A stretch of DNA of 64,000 nucleotides from contig CAJNDS010000025.1 of assembly GCA_905221605.1 (NCBI GenBank), positions 641,501 to 705,500 on the forward strand, read 5' to 3'. Each line of letters begins with the position of its first letter. Positions within the stretch are counted from its first letter, which is position 1. The DNA comes from Symbiodinium natans. Taxonomy: Eukaryota; Sar; Dinophyceae; Suessiales; Symbiodiniaceae. The notes under the pieces are model-generated. The model was not told where the DNA came from, made no database searches, and saw only the letters and a list, made by a program, of their open reading frames with translations. Positions 43,071 to 52,472 of this stretch are shown here, piece after piece. The position numbers and the translations under genes are program-made.

Positions 43071-44726
43071 ATGCAGTGCTCCCGCCTCATCGTGCTGTTG
43101 GCTGTTGCCGCTGCCAGCAAGCACAAGCATTGCCGTGGCTGCGAAGTCAGTGAAGGAGGCGGAAAATGCACACGGCCCCGGCCTTGGGGGCCAGCATTCC
43201 TACAGTTCAAAAGCGAAGTTCAGCAAACTCTCGTCGCCTCTGCTGGGTCCTGCGCGCCTTTCGCGGAATGGCCAGATGTGGATGGCGGCATCACCTGTGG
43301 AAGCTGTCGGGCGCTCGTGAAGGCAGAGCCTTACGGAGGACGCTGCGATAGGTACTGCGAGAGCTTCGGGCATCGATGCACCGCAGCTGCTGAAGAGAGG
43401 GCTGAGAACTGTGAGGTTCTGGAGGAGAAACGATGTGATGAGTCCATCTCAGGAACCTCTGACATCCTTTGCACATGCGAGCGCGAAGGGACACCGACCA
43501 CACCTGGCTGCTTTGGCGAGCTGCCAGGGCTCGCGCAGAACGAGGGTGGGAGCGTGGGGCAGGTCTCTACCTCATCCGCATCTGAGTGCCAAAACAGCTG
43601 CGAGCAGAATCCGGCTTGCAACAGTGTATCCTTCTGCAGAGAATGGGGCTGCTTCTTGAAGGATCGCAGCTTCACTGGCACTGAAGCGACGCAGCAGAAA
43701 GGGAGCTGCAGGACCTTCTTCAAGATGCCATGCAGTGTAACGACGACTCCAAAGCCTGCCAGCACAACCAGTACGCCGCCGCCCACGGAGCCCGGCTGCT
43801 TTGGTGAGCTGCCAGGGCTCGCGCAGAACGAGGGTGGGAGCGTGGGGCAGGTCTCTACCTCATCCGCATCGGAGTGCCAGAGTAGCTGCGAGCAGAATCC
43901 GGCTTGCAACAGTGTATCCTTCTGCAGAGAATGGGGCTGCTTCTTGAAGGATCGCAGCTTCACTGGCACTGAAGCGACCACGCAGAAAGGGAGCTGCAGG
44001 ACCTTCTTCAAGATGCCATGCAGTGCAACGACCCCAATGCCCTCGAGCACCAGCCGCAGCGGCCAGTTCAAACTGCGTGTAGTCTCCTACAACCTCTACT
44101 GGTGGAATGCCTTCGGCCAAAACCCGTGGAAGGGGGAGCAGATCATCGACAACATCCGGGAGAGGTTGGCGCCCAGCGCCATCGGCTTGCAGGAGTGCGA
44201 CTCCCCATCCAGGATTCAGGAGTCGACGGGCTTGGCACAGGCCTCGACGTTCGCGGGGGCTCAGGGTGTCATGATGGATCCCTCCCAGCTGCGCGTAGTG
44301 GCAGGCACCTCAGGATCACAGGATCTGCAGGCAACAGGCAAGTGGGGTCCCAGGCACGTCACATGGGTCCAGCTCGCCGACAGGGCCACTGGGAGAACAT
44401 TTTGGCACTTCAACACCCACTGGTGTGTTCATAGTGGCAACGGCCGAACCTGCAACGCAGAGGTGCGATACACGGGGGCCAAGAACATGTTGACTGTCAT
44501 CCGCGAAAAAGCCGGCAACTCCCCCGTAGTTGTGACCGGCGATTTCAATGCCAACATGAACGAGCAGGGCCCTCAGCACTTCTTGCAGAACGGCTTCAGG
44601 CTGGCTGTCGTTGAGTGGGTTGATGCCATTTTCTACTCGGAGCACTGGAACCTTGTTTCACAGGGTAGTGGTGATGCAGCCGGGAGTGACCATCGCCCAG
44701 TCTTTGCAGAGTTGGAGCTACTGTAA
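43071..44726 (+). CDS. Secreted apple/PAN x2 - endonuclease/exonuclease/phosphatase protein
   Basis: Uninterrupted 551-residue frame. Residues 1-16 (CSRLIVLLAVAAAS core) are a likely signal peptide. Residues about 60-136 are a cysteine-rich module with TCGSCRALVKAEPYGGRCDR and DILCTCE. Two apple/PAN domains, about 147-221 and 243-317, each start GCFGELPGLAQNEGG and contain SECQxSCEQNPACNSVSF; they are separated by a Thr/Pro linker. Residues about 335-551 are an EEP-fold domain with the expected motifs: SYNLYW (N341), IGLQE (E375), FNTHW (H450), VVTGDFNA (D491, N493) and GSDHRPV (D540, H541). All the usual metal and catalytic positions are present. The fold covers nucleases, inositol phosphatases and sphingomyelinases, so the substrate is open. 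A secreted nuclease or phosphodiesterase tethered by apple domains is the likeliest reading. The lack of introns contrasts with neighbouring genes. Confidence 0.8.
   Translation: MQCSRLIVLLAVAAASKHKHCRGCEVSEGGGKCTRPRPWGPAFLQFKSEVQQTLVASAGSCAPFAEWPDVDGGITCGSCRALVKAEPYGGRCDRYCESFGHRCTAAAEERAENCEVLEEKRCDESISGTSDILCTCEREGTPTTPGCFGELPGLAQNEGGSVGQVSTSSASECQNSCEQNPACNSVSFCREWGCFLKDRSFTGTEATQQKGSCRTFFKMPCSVTTTPKPASTTSTPPPTEPGCFGELPGLAQNEGGSVGQVSTSSASECQSSCEQNPACNSVSFCREWGCFLKDRSFTGTEATTQKGSCRTFFKMPCSATTPMPSSTSRSGQFKLRVVSYNLYWWNAFGQNPWKGEQIIDNIRERLAPSAIGLQECDSPSRIQESTGLAQASTFAGAQGVMMDPSQLRVVAGTSGSQDLQATGKWGPRHVTWVQLADRATGRTFWHFNTHWCVHSGNGRTCNAEVRYTGAKNMLTVIREKAGNSPVVVTGDFNANMNEQGPQHFLQNGFRLAVVEWVDAIFYSEHWNLVSQGSGDAAGSDHRPVFAELELL
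43506..44030 (+). repeat. Recent 288-bp tandem duplication encoding the apple domains
   Basis: DNA beginning GGCTGCTTTGG(C/T)GAGCTG recurs with a period of 288 bp (43506 and 43794). Over the domain portion only a handful of base differences are visible, mostly silent, so the copies are recent or kept alike by conversion. Confidence 0.9.
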
Positions 44727-46588
44727 GCCCAGGGGCGGATGGCTTTCACTATAGCCATGTGCCATGGCATTTTTGTCGGCCCGTGCGCGCCAGCACGGCG
44801 AAGCCTAGATGTACAGTTGCAGTATGTTGCAATGTTGCAGCGCCAGAAATTCAACTGCACTTTTGCTTGGCAGCGCAGCATCCACTTGGTACTTGGTGGA
44901 CGCATTCACTGCCGCCATGCCCCTAAAAGCTGGGCTGTCGGGCAGGGAGGCATCAGCATCTTATTGGCTTTGAAGAACACAGATGGGGATTTACGAAAAT
45001 ATGGGGCCCCAAAGTACAGACCCCCAAATAGTAGGATCCCCTAATTCTGAAGACCCCTCATAAGGTACCCCTATTTTGGACACCCCCATATCTGGGGGTA
45101 AATGCCTCGCTTTCTCGAGGGCCCAGCTCTACAGTTGTAGAGGCCCCAACTCAAAGTTGCCACGACAAGGCACCTCAGGTTGCAAGCCGAGCCGCGGGTC
45201 TTTTGGAGTCCGTAGCTTAGGGTCAAGCCTACCGCACAAACCCCCTAGACCCTTGGGGTTTAGGGTTTAGGGTTTAGGGTTTAGGGTTTAGGGTTTAGGG
45301 TTTAGGGTTTAGGGTTTAGAGTTTAGGGTTTAGGGTTTAGGGTTTAGGGGCTTTCGGGAATCTGTTCATCGACTTGGGATGCCCCTGGGAAGTGATAGCG
45401 CCAGAATGGCAGACCCGACATCTCTTGGTTTGCGTGTGGTTACCCTAAACCCTAAACCCTTAGCCCAAAACTCTAAACCCTAAACCCTTAACCCTAAACC
45501 CGTAGCCCTAATCCCTAAACCCTAAACCCTAAACCCTAAACCCTAAACCCTAAACCCTAAACCCTAAACCCTAAACCCTAAACCGCCGTGTGCAGCTTGC
45601 AACTTGGGGAGCCCGAGATGCATGCGCCACACGGCCACAGAAAAGACAGCAGAGCCATACGCCGGCCTGACTGTAGGTGGGAAAGGCCAACATTAAAGGG
45701 TTTAGGGTTTAGGGTTTAGGGTTTAGGGTTTAGGGTTTAGGGTTTAGGGTTTAGGGTATAACCAGACCCCTGGCAGAATCCAAAAACTAGAACCCCCAAA
45801 TCGTACCCTATACTACTAGTGGGTTAATTCTGAGGAGCTTCTGAGGAACCCTGAAGTACCCTATACTACTAGTGGGTAATTCTTAGTTAATTCTGAGGAA
45901 CCCTTATAGTACCCTAAACCCTAAACCCTAAACCCAAAAACCTAAACCCTAAACCCTAAACCCTAAACCCTATACCCTAAACCCTAATCTATTTTTTGGA
46001 TTCTTTCGGGGTCTGGCTAGCTGCTATAGACCCGGATCCTGGTAGCCTTGTCCGGCTTACCTCCAGCTCCTAAATCGCGAAGCCTTTGCGGGTTTAGGGT
46101 TTAGGATTTAGGGTTTAGGGTTTAGGGTTTAGGGTTTAGGGTTTAGGGTTTAGGGTTTAGGGTTTAGTTTAGGGTTTAGGGCCCCCGTCCCCTTCCCCCT
46201 AGCCTCGGCCCGCTATCCCGGGGCCGCTCGAACCTTGCCTTTGGACCTAAACCCTGCAAACCGCAGAAGCCCTATGAACTCCATAAACCCGATACACCCC
46301 ACATGCCCTAAACCCTAAACCCTAAACCCTAAACCCTAAACCCTACCATAGCCCTCTGAGCCCCCAGAAACCTACCACTGGGCACACATCATTCGACGTG
46401 AGCCAGCAGGCAAAATTCCACACGCATGTCGTAGTCGCCGTCACGCCAGGCGTGGTCCTAGCCTGTGCAGCTGTCTTTTTTGGGTTAGCTATAGCTTCAA
46501 CATCAGAAATTTCGTGGTAAGACGCTACAATGTAAGGATCCCATCCAAGAGCCCTTAACCTTCACCCGGCCCTCAGCCGATTGCTTCC
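44727..46588. other. Intergenic stretch with many telomere-like arrays
   Basis: After the EEP stop come a family H element (44985-45102), TTTAGGG arrays at 45254-45350, 45697-45758 and 46090-46180, and CCCTAAA arrays at 45443-45590, 45913-45990 and 46302-46346. A CCCTATACTACTAGTGGGT(T)AATTC repeat occurs twice near 45805 and 45861. No exon was recognised. Confidence 0.6.
44985..45102. mobile_element. Family H element
   Basis: GGGGATTTACGAAAATATGG at the left, CTATTTTGGACACCCCC at the right, with the internal GACCCCCAAATAGTAGGAT core. Confidence 0.65.
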
Positions 46589-46606
46589 GTGCAGCTGGCG
46601 CAAGCC

Positions 46607-48789
46607 ATGGTCTTAATCGAAGACTTCGATGAAGCCGGGCAGGGTCCTGCACACAATGTTTACAACACCTTGGGCCAGAGGAAGCTGCCAGTTCTGATTC
46701 TGACCGGCTTCCTGGGAGCAGGGAAGACGACCTTGCTGAACTATATTCTTCAAGAGCAGCGCGACAAGAAACTGGCCGTGATTGAGAACGAGGTCGGTGA
46801 AGTGAGCGTGGACGATGCCCTGCTGGGAGACAGGGTGCGGAACGTTGACCAGGACCCGCGTGACTCAAGACCCTAACCTTGGGGACGAAATGAACTTTTA
46901 AAATTGGGGTCATATACCCTATACTACTTTAGAATCCCTATTGAGGTATATGAACCATAAACCCTTCTAGGGTTCATTTCGTCCCCAAGGAAGAGCTCTA
47001 AGCCTGCAAACTCCAGATCCTAGAGCCTGGAGACCCCGAGGAGAACCGGCTCCTGGGAGCTTGTGCTAGGGTGTCAATCTATATCCCTTTTGGGAATTAC
47101 TTTATTATTATTATTATTTATTTCTTTATTTTATTATTATTATTGTGTATATAAAGCATAAGAGGATATTAACATCTAACATATTATGTTTATTAAGGTT
47201 CTAAGGGGAGTATAGCAACAAGTTCTGCATGGGACTCGTAAGGGTTTCGTATGGCTTCCCCCGGCTTGCGCTGCGAAGGACGACATTGTTGTCCTGGACA
47301 ATGGCTGCGTATGCTGCACCATTCGGGCCGACCTGGTCAGGGCACTGGCTGCCATTTCGGAGAGGCACCGAAGTGGCACAGCACTTGACGGAGCCTTGGG
47401 ACGAAATGAACCCTAGAAGGGTTTATGGTTCATATATACCTCAATAGGGATTCTAAAGTAGTATAGGGTATATGACCCCAATTTTAAGGTTCATTTCGTC
47501 CCCAAGGAGTGGTCATTGAGTTGACGGGCGTGGCTGATCCGGCACCAGTCGTGCAGTGCTTTTTCATGGCGGAGGCGGTTTCCGAGGCCTTCTACGTCGA
47601 CAACGTCGTGGTCTTGGTGGACTGCAAGCACGCCCTGCAGCAACTGGCTGAAAGCCAGAGAGACCCGGCGAACAGGGGCACAGCAGCATCCCAGGTCGCC
47701 TTTTCCAGCATCTAGGTCGGCTCTTCTTGGGACATGTTTTGTGTGTTTTTTCCCTTTTTTGGGGGGGTTTAAGAGGATCATGTATTCAGGAGTATATGCT
47801 TAGAGGGGTTTAAGGGCCATCCTCTATAGGCATGGTACTCTTGAACAAGACGGACTTGGTAGACGACTCGCACGTCAAGCGGCTGGAAGAGCTCATTCGA
47901 GAGATGAACCCGTCTTCCTGCATTCTCCGTTGCCAGCAGTCACGCGTGGACATGTCGAAGTTGTTCAACGTCGCCATGTTCAGTCTGGGACGAGTCCTGG
48001 CCGAGCAATATATGGATGAAGAAGAGTTTGCCAGATTCTACGAGCCAAAGATGGATCGAGCTGTGTCAAACGTGGGTATTCGCTGCCCTGGCGCCGCGAA
48101 CTTATTTGCATTTCAGGCGTTGTTGGACAAGTACCTTGGGCAGGAGGAGACGGCCAAAGACTTTCTGCGGGTCAAAGGCGTGCTGGAGATTGCTGGAAGC
48201 AGCTCGAAATATGTCGTGCAGTGCGTGCACATGCTGAGGACGACGGGATTCTCGGACCCGTGGGAGCAAGGGCAGCCGAGGGAAAGCCGCATTATCTTCA
48301 TCGGCCGTGGGATGCAGGCACGACGCCAGTCTTTAACCGACGACTTCATGAAGTGCCTGGTCGCTCCGCTACGGTTTTCCCTTGGCTCCGCGGTGTGTGT
48401 CCAGGTTCGGGAGGAGGCTGCTTGCTTGGAGGACCACGGCCACGAAGCTGCCCATTCTCACGACCACTCCCATGGCTGTGATGGGCACAGGGTTTCTAAG
48501 GAGCTGAATGAGTACACTTTTACAGGTTTTTGGGATACGATGATCCCCTGGAACTGTAGAACTGAAAGGGTGCTTTTTTTTTTGGGGGGGGGGGGGGGGG
48601 GGGCTTCTGAACTCAGCAACTAAGGTTTGGCGCCAGGGCGTGGTTTTGAAGCACTGGGATGAACACAGTGCATACAGAGTACGACTGCTGGATGGTCTCG
48701 AGGTGCTTGTGCCCGTGGACGATGCCGAGCTGATCCGGAGTGTCCAGTCCATTGAGCAGAGTCATGATGACTCTACTTTGTGGTCATGA
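46607..48789 (+). CDS. CobW/COG0523-family P-loop GTPase (metal chaperone-like) with C-terminal add-on
   Basis: Five exons: 46607-46834, 47279-47390, 47507-47707, 47830-48525 and 48617-48789, phases consistent, about 469 residues. GFLGAGKTT (34-42) is the Walker A loop. NGCVCCT (84-90) carries the CxCC metal-binding motif of COG0523. [11 protein letters not shown] (about 115-125) is the switch/Walker B region, and NKTD (186-189) is the guanine-specificity motif. VKGVLEIAG...YVVQCVHM and [10 protein letters not shown] mark the CobW C-terminal domain. A histidine-rich segment (about 382-400, [15 protein letters not shown]) suggests Zn, Ni or Co binding. The last exon adds a small domain ([20 protein letters not shown]... 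[11 protein letters not shown]) that resembles a short algal module I recall from other proteins. Role: GTP-dependent metal insertion or allocation, inferred from the family. The start is the first ATG after an acceptor-like TTCCGTGCAG. The join between exons 1 and 2 is the least certain. Confidence 0.8.
46877..46990. mobile_element. Family B element inside CobW intron 1
   Basis: CCTTGGGGACGAAATGAAC at the left, GTTCATTTCGTCCCCAAGG at the right. Almost identical in sequence, but inverted in its core, relative to the copy at 47394-47507 in the same gene. Confidence 0.8.
47079..47215. mobile_element. Family C element inside CobW intron 1
   Basis: CTATATCCCTTTTGGGAATT at the left, GTTCTAAGGGGAGTATAG at the right. 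The loop has a TTATTATTATTATT microsatellite where other copies have poly-T. Confidence 0.7.
47391..47506 (+). mobile_element. CobW intron 2 = family B element, GA-AG
   Basis: The intron starts GAGCCTTGGGGACG and ends CGTCCCCAAG, and the next exon starts GAG. Removing it joins ALDG to VVIELTG in frame, as the protein family requires. The GAG on both sides is the likely target duplication. The donor is GA, one of the non-canonical donors known in dinoflagellates. Confidence 0.75.
47708..47829 (+). mobile_element. CobW intron 3 = family D element, GC-AG
   Basis: The intron starts GCATCTAGGTCGG and ends CCATCCTCTATAG, and the next exon starts GCATGG. Splicing gives [16 protein letters not shown], matching the family. 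GTTTAAGAGGATCATGTATT and TTTAAGGGCCATCCT mark family D. GCAT is present at both borders. Confidence 0.7.
48526..48616 (+). mobile_element. CobW intron 4, family Q-like, with T/G run
   Basis: GT-AG (GTTTTTGGG to GAACTCAG). Contains CCCCTGGAACTGTAGAACTG and a T10/G20 run, related to 33529-33608. Using the acceptor at 48616, not the later CTAAG, keeps the frame open ([12 protein letters not shown]). Confidence 0.65.
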
Positions 48790-49426
48790 TGTTCCATACT
48801 ATGACGGTTTTTGATGACGAGAGTTGTGTCTTGTTTTCGTGGACGATACTCTCCTCTTGTGCCAGTATAGTATTGCGATTCCTTACCTTTTTAGCTTTGT
48901 GTCTTCTTATGGAGATTTACGAGGAAGCTTCCCCGGACCTTGAGAAGACTCGGGGGGCTTGAGAGGGGTGCAGTTTCTTTGGGGAAACGGAGGGAGGACG
49001 CTCTTGTGGCTGTAGGGGTTTAGGGCTTGAGGGCTTTAGGGTTTAGGGAGCGTGGGGAGCAGGGAAGTGGGAAAACCCCGTAACCCGACACCGAATCCTA
49101 GAAGCCCGACCCTAAACCCTCATGTCAAAAACCCTAGATCCTAAACCCTTATACCCCAAACGGCCTTGAACCCCCTTCAACCCTATAAACCTGACAGCGC
49201 TATGCAGGTGTGCCTTCCATGGTGCGAAGGTTTCAGGTCCAAGGTTCAAAGGCGCAGGTGCTGTATCCCTGGAACCTAAAGGTTTAGGGTTTAGGGTTAC
49301 AGGTTAAAGGGTTATAGGGCTTTGTCATCCGCGAACATTCCGACTCCCTCCATTTCCTCTCTCAGCAGTGGGACGCACGCGCGCTAAAGGCGGCATGCCC
49401 CTTGCAAAACGGCTGTGAAAGGGCCG

Positions 49427-49541
49427 CCCAAGGAGCCCAATACCCCTTAATTCATATTAAGGAATATGCCTTAGTTTACAAAGGGACCCTGAGTATGATT
49501 GAAGGTATATTCCTTATTTCAAGGGTGTTGGGCTCTTTGGG
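49427..49541. mobile_element. Family G element
   Basis: CCCAAGGAGCCCAATACCCC at the left, AAGGGTGTTGGGCTCTTTGG at the right. Confidence 0.7.
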
Positions 49542-50189
49542 TCTGCTTCATGGCTGAACTATCAGGGTTTTGCAGGTCTAGGACCTTGAGGGTTTAGGGT
49601 TTAGGGTATCTAGTGGTTTTGGGAGTTTCGGCTTCATCCAGTGTGGTCTTCTCACGTCCTTATCCTCAACCGCTCAGCCCCTTAACACCAAACCTATACG
49701 GGAGTTTTCGCAAATAGGGGGCCCCTGATATAGACCCCCAAATAGGATCCCCTTAAAAGAAGGACCCCATTGAGGTGACCCCTGCTATCGTTAGGGTTTA
49801 GGGTTTAGGGTTTAGGGTTTAGGGTTTAGGGTTTAGGGTTTAGGGTTTAGGGTTTAGGGTTTAGGGTTTAGGGCAAACCCCCATCTATAGTCATCTTCGG
49901 AACCTGCTGAATCAGCATGGGTTGCTTTTCAAGCACAGGATCCTTCACAACTTACTTCGCCAATAGTGGAACTTTAAACTTTTTGGCTTTCCGTACTATT
50001 TGGTAGGAATAACAGAGTTCAACCTTTTTTTCTCCTTGGTTATTGGAGAAGTAAGACAAAGTCCTTATGCGGGGCGCGCCGTATTCTGAAGGAGACCTCT
50101 GTTCGCTGGCGTCCCTGCTCTCTGAAGGGAGCCAGGAGCCCTCCTAGCTAGCCATTCCTCGTTGTTTACATCTTGAACCTGAAGCACCC

Positions 50190-50310
50190 TATAAACCCTA
50201 TAATAAACCCTATAATAAGCCCTATAATAAACCCTATAATAAACCCTATAATAAACCCTATAATAAACCCTATAAACCCTATAACAAACCCCTATAACCC
50301 CTACAACCCC
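50190..50310 (-). repeat. CCCTATAATAAA-type array
   Basis: About eight units of CCCTATAATAAA/CCCTATAAA, a variant of the telomere-like unit related to the units forming intron 4 of the ankyrin gene. Confidence 0.9.
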
Positions 50311-50869
50311 TATACGCCTAAGAAGCCCAAACCCGGAATCATGGGGACCTTACCTCGGATCCCTCTGGCTGTCCCCTTGGGTTTGGGAGCCCTTTTAAAG
50401 GTCCTCTAAGGGAATACAGGGGCCAGATTAGGAGGAACTATGCTAAAGGAACCTCTTAGGGTACGTCCGCGTGGGTACGAGTCTTAATCGTTGACGAAAT
50501 CCCTAAACCCTGAACTCTACAGCCCAAACCCTGGTCTTCCAGGCAGACGGCTTCGTTCCGGAGGATGTGCGCGAAAGCAACTGCCGGCTTCGTCGGAGCT
50601 GATTTTCTTGCAGGGTCCTTAAACAAAGCAGGGTTTAGGGTTTAAGGTTTAAGGTTTAGGGTTTACGGTTTAGGGTTTAGGGTTTAGGGCAATTAGAATT
50701 TAGCTTCTGGAATGCCTGGCGCCATGTGCTCAGCAAAGTTGTACGCAGGGCAAGAGGGCATGACGCATTGCCACTTCTCGGACAAGGCTTTTGGGTTGAG
50801 GGTTTAGGGTCACACTACGGCTTTGTTCTTCCTAGCTCGCCAAGGCATTCTCCATCAGGCTTTGGTCCT

Positions 50870-51046
50870 AGTAAACCCTAAACCCTAGCCCTAAACCCTC
50901 AACCCTCAACCCTCAACCCGGCCCTAAACCCTACACCCTAAACCCTAAACCCTAAACCCTAAACCCTAAACCCTAAACCCTAAACCCTAAGCCCTAAACC
51001 CTAAACCCTAAACCCTAAACCCAAACCCTAAACCCTAAGCCCTATT
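50870..51046 (-). repeat. (CCCTAAA)n array
   Basis: Roughly 22 units, mostly perfect, with CCCTCAA variants at the left. Confidence 0.95.
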
Positions 51047-51513
51047 AGGTCTCCCATAGGGCTTGGTACGAGTTCACTATTCGGCAGTCCGAATGGGACG
51101 TCAACTTGCTACATCCGGGTAGAACACGCAAGATGCGTTTCGATCATAACCCTACACATGCAAAACTCTGAACCTTAAACCATCAACCTCAGCTGAGCAG
51201 GTGGCTCAAGCCACCTGCTACCAAAAAGCGACGATTGCATGAAGCGGACATACTTCACGCTTTTTAGAAGTTAAGCCAAGAAAGTCGCAGCCCTTCAGCA
51301 TCTGCACCATCCAGGTGGCCTTTGGCAGCCTTGTGTACGCCTTCAACCCATAAACATCGAGGCCCTCTAGAAGTCGTAAACTGTCACAAGCCTCCCTATG
51401 CCCAGGCCTTGCTCCCTTTGTCCTAACTTCATGGACGCCGCGCGCAAGGCAATGCCGCAGTCTCGACCTGAGCTTTCTCTTCGCATCCTCCGCTTCTTTT
51501 TCGCGGCTATTTG

Positions 51514-51620
51514 CTTCGTAGCCCAGTGGTAGCCTTTACCCTTTCTTTGTTCTGGGTTCCCTTATGCAGTAAAGAACCAAAAACAAGTGTACCCTCATTA
51601 GAAAGATGGTTACTAGCTCC
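51514..51620. mobile_element. Eroded family F element
   Basis: CTTCGTAGCCCAGTGGTAG, CTTTGTTCTGGGTTCCCTTA and GATGGTTACTAGCTCC appear in family order. The ends are diverged. Confidence 0.5.
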
Positions 51621-51730
51621 AGTGGCAGCAGACCCTTCCGTGCGCTGGTGACTGAACCGCTGCCCAGGCAATTCTTTGCTTTACAGGAATTCTTTCAGCT
51701 GTGAGTTTTGCACGCGCTGTAAACTAAGAA

Positions 51731-51830
51731 GGGGGTTTCCGAAAAGTAGGGGTACCCTTTTTGGGGGCCCCTTTAAAAGGAAAATACGGTATTACGGTTT
51801 TTCGGGGTATATAAGGGGTACCCTATTTCG
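51731..51830. mobile_element. Family H element
   Basis: GGGGGTTTCCGAAAAGTAGG at the left and CCTATTTCGGAAATCCCC at the right are inverted, with GGGGTACCC at both inner borders. Confidence 0.7.
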
Positions 51831-52472
51831 GAAATCCCCAGATACTCTTCTTGTGCTAGAGTACACTGCAGCCGTACTGCTCTTGACAACCTCTTCTGTC
51901 GCGACTGCGACATTCCCCTCTCCATTGCCTATGAGCATGTCGATGCCTGGCGGATAGCTGCAACTTAATGTTTGCATTAATTATAGAGCTGCGTTATGAT
52001 CTTTTGCGAAGATCCGGAATCTACAGCATAAAGATGTGTTGAGAAAGCCAGCGGTGGCGCAACTACAACAGCAAAACTGTGCGAATGAAGCTTTCTTGCA
52101 ACTACTTCGCGTTTCCCTGTTTAGATGTTCAAGAGGTTTGCAAGGTTGGTCGTCCCCCGTCCCTCCCCACTACTTCATGCCACTCGAGTTGTTGCTCGTT
52201 GTTTGTTTTTTGATTCTGTGTGTTGCTCTTGCTGATACGAGTGCAAACGACCCCCTCTTCTTGAGCAACGAAGTGTTCTCATAGCTTTGCCTGCAGGCCA
52301 CGTAGGCATGCTGGTAGAAAACGAGCATGTATTCAGTTTCGTAGTCTGAACACCATCGGTGGCACACGGGCGCTGGTCTCCCATCACGCTGCGAGGAAAG
52401 CACCTGCGTGGGCGTGTCAACCTTTCCTCAAGCCCATAACTGTAGGGCCTGGCAGTGATAGAGCTGCGAGCC

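Larger units (their letters stand above)
46835..47278 (+). other. Intron 1 of the CobW gene, containing two different elements
   Basis: Proposed GT donor (GGGTGCGG) and AG acceptor (GCTGCGAAG), phase 0. Inside are a complete family B element (46877-46990) and a complete family C element (47079-47215), separated by 88 bases. Multiple elements have accumulated in one intron. Confidence 0.5.
48790..52440. other. Intergenic stretch with arrays and elements
   Basis: Holds a family G element (49427-49541), family H copies (49699-49790 and 51731-51830) and an eroded family F copy (51514-51620). TTTAGGG arrays are at 49793-49873 and 50633-50690. CCCTATAATAAAC-type arrays are at 50190-50310. CCCTAAA arrays are at 50870-51046. 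No convincing coding exon was recognised. Confidence 0.55.

Noticed and set aside
43331-44071. 246-codon minus-strand frame across the apple domains
   Set aside because: Antisense shadow of the EEP gene. The + strand has clear catalytic and cysteine motifs.
48526-48624. Intron ending at CTAAG (48624) in the CobW gene
   Set aside because: With the GT donor at 48526 this gives a frame that stops within 13 codons. The CAG at 48616 keeps the last exon open to 48789.
52455-52472. Upstream non-ATG start for the duplicated-domain gene
   Set aside because: The ATG at 52473 gives the acidic MVDYSKFDK start familiar from algal proteins and follows an acceptor-like CAG. The earlier codons are probably leader.
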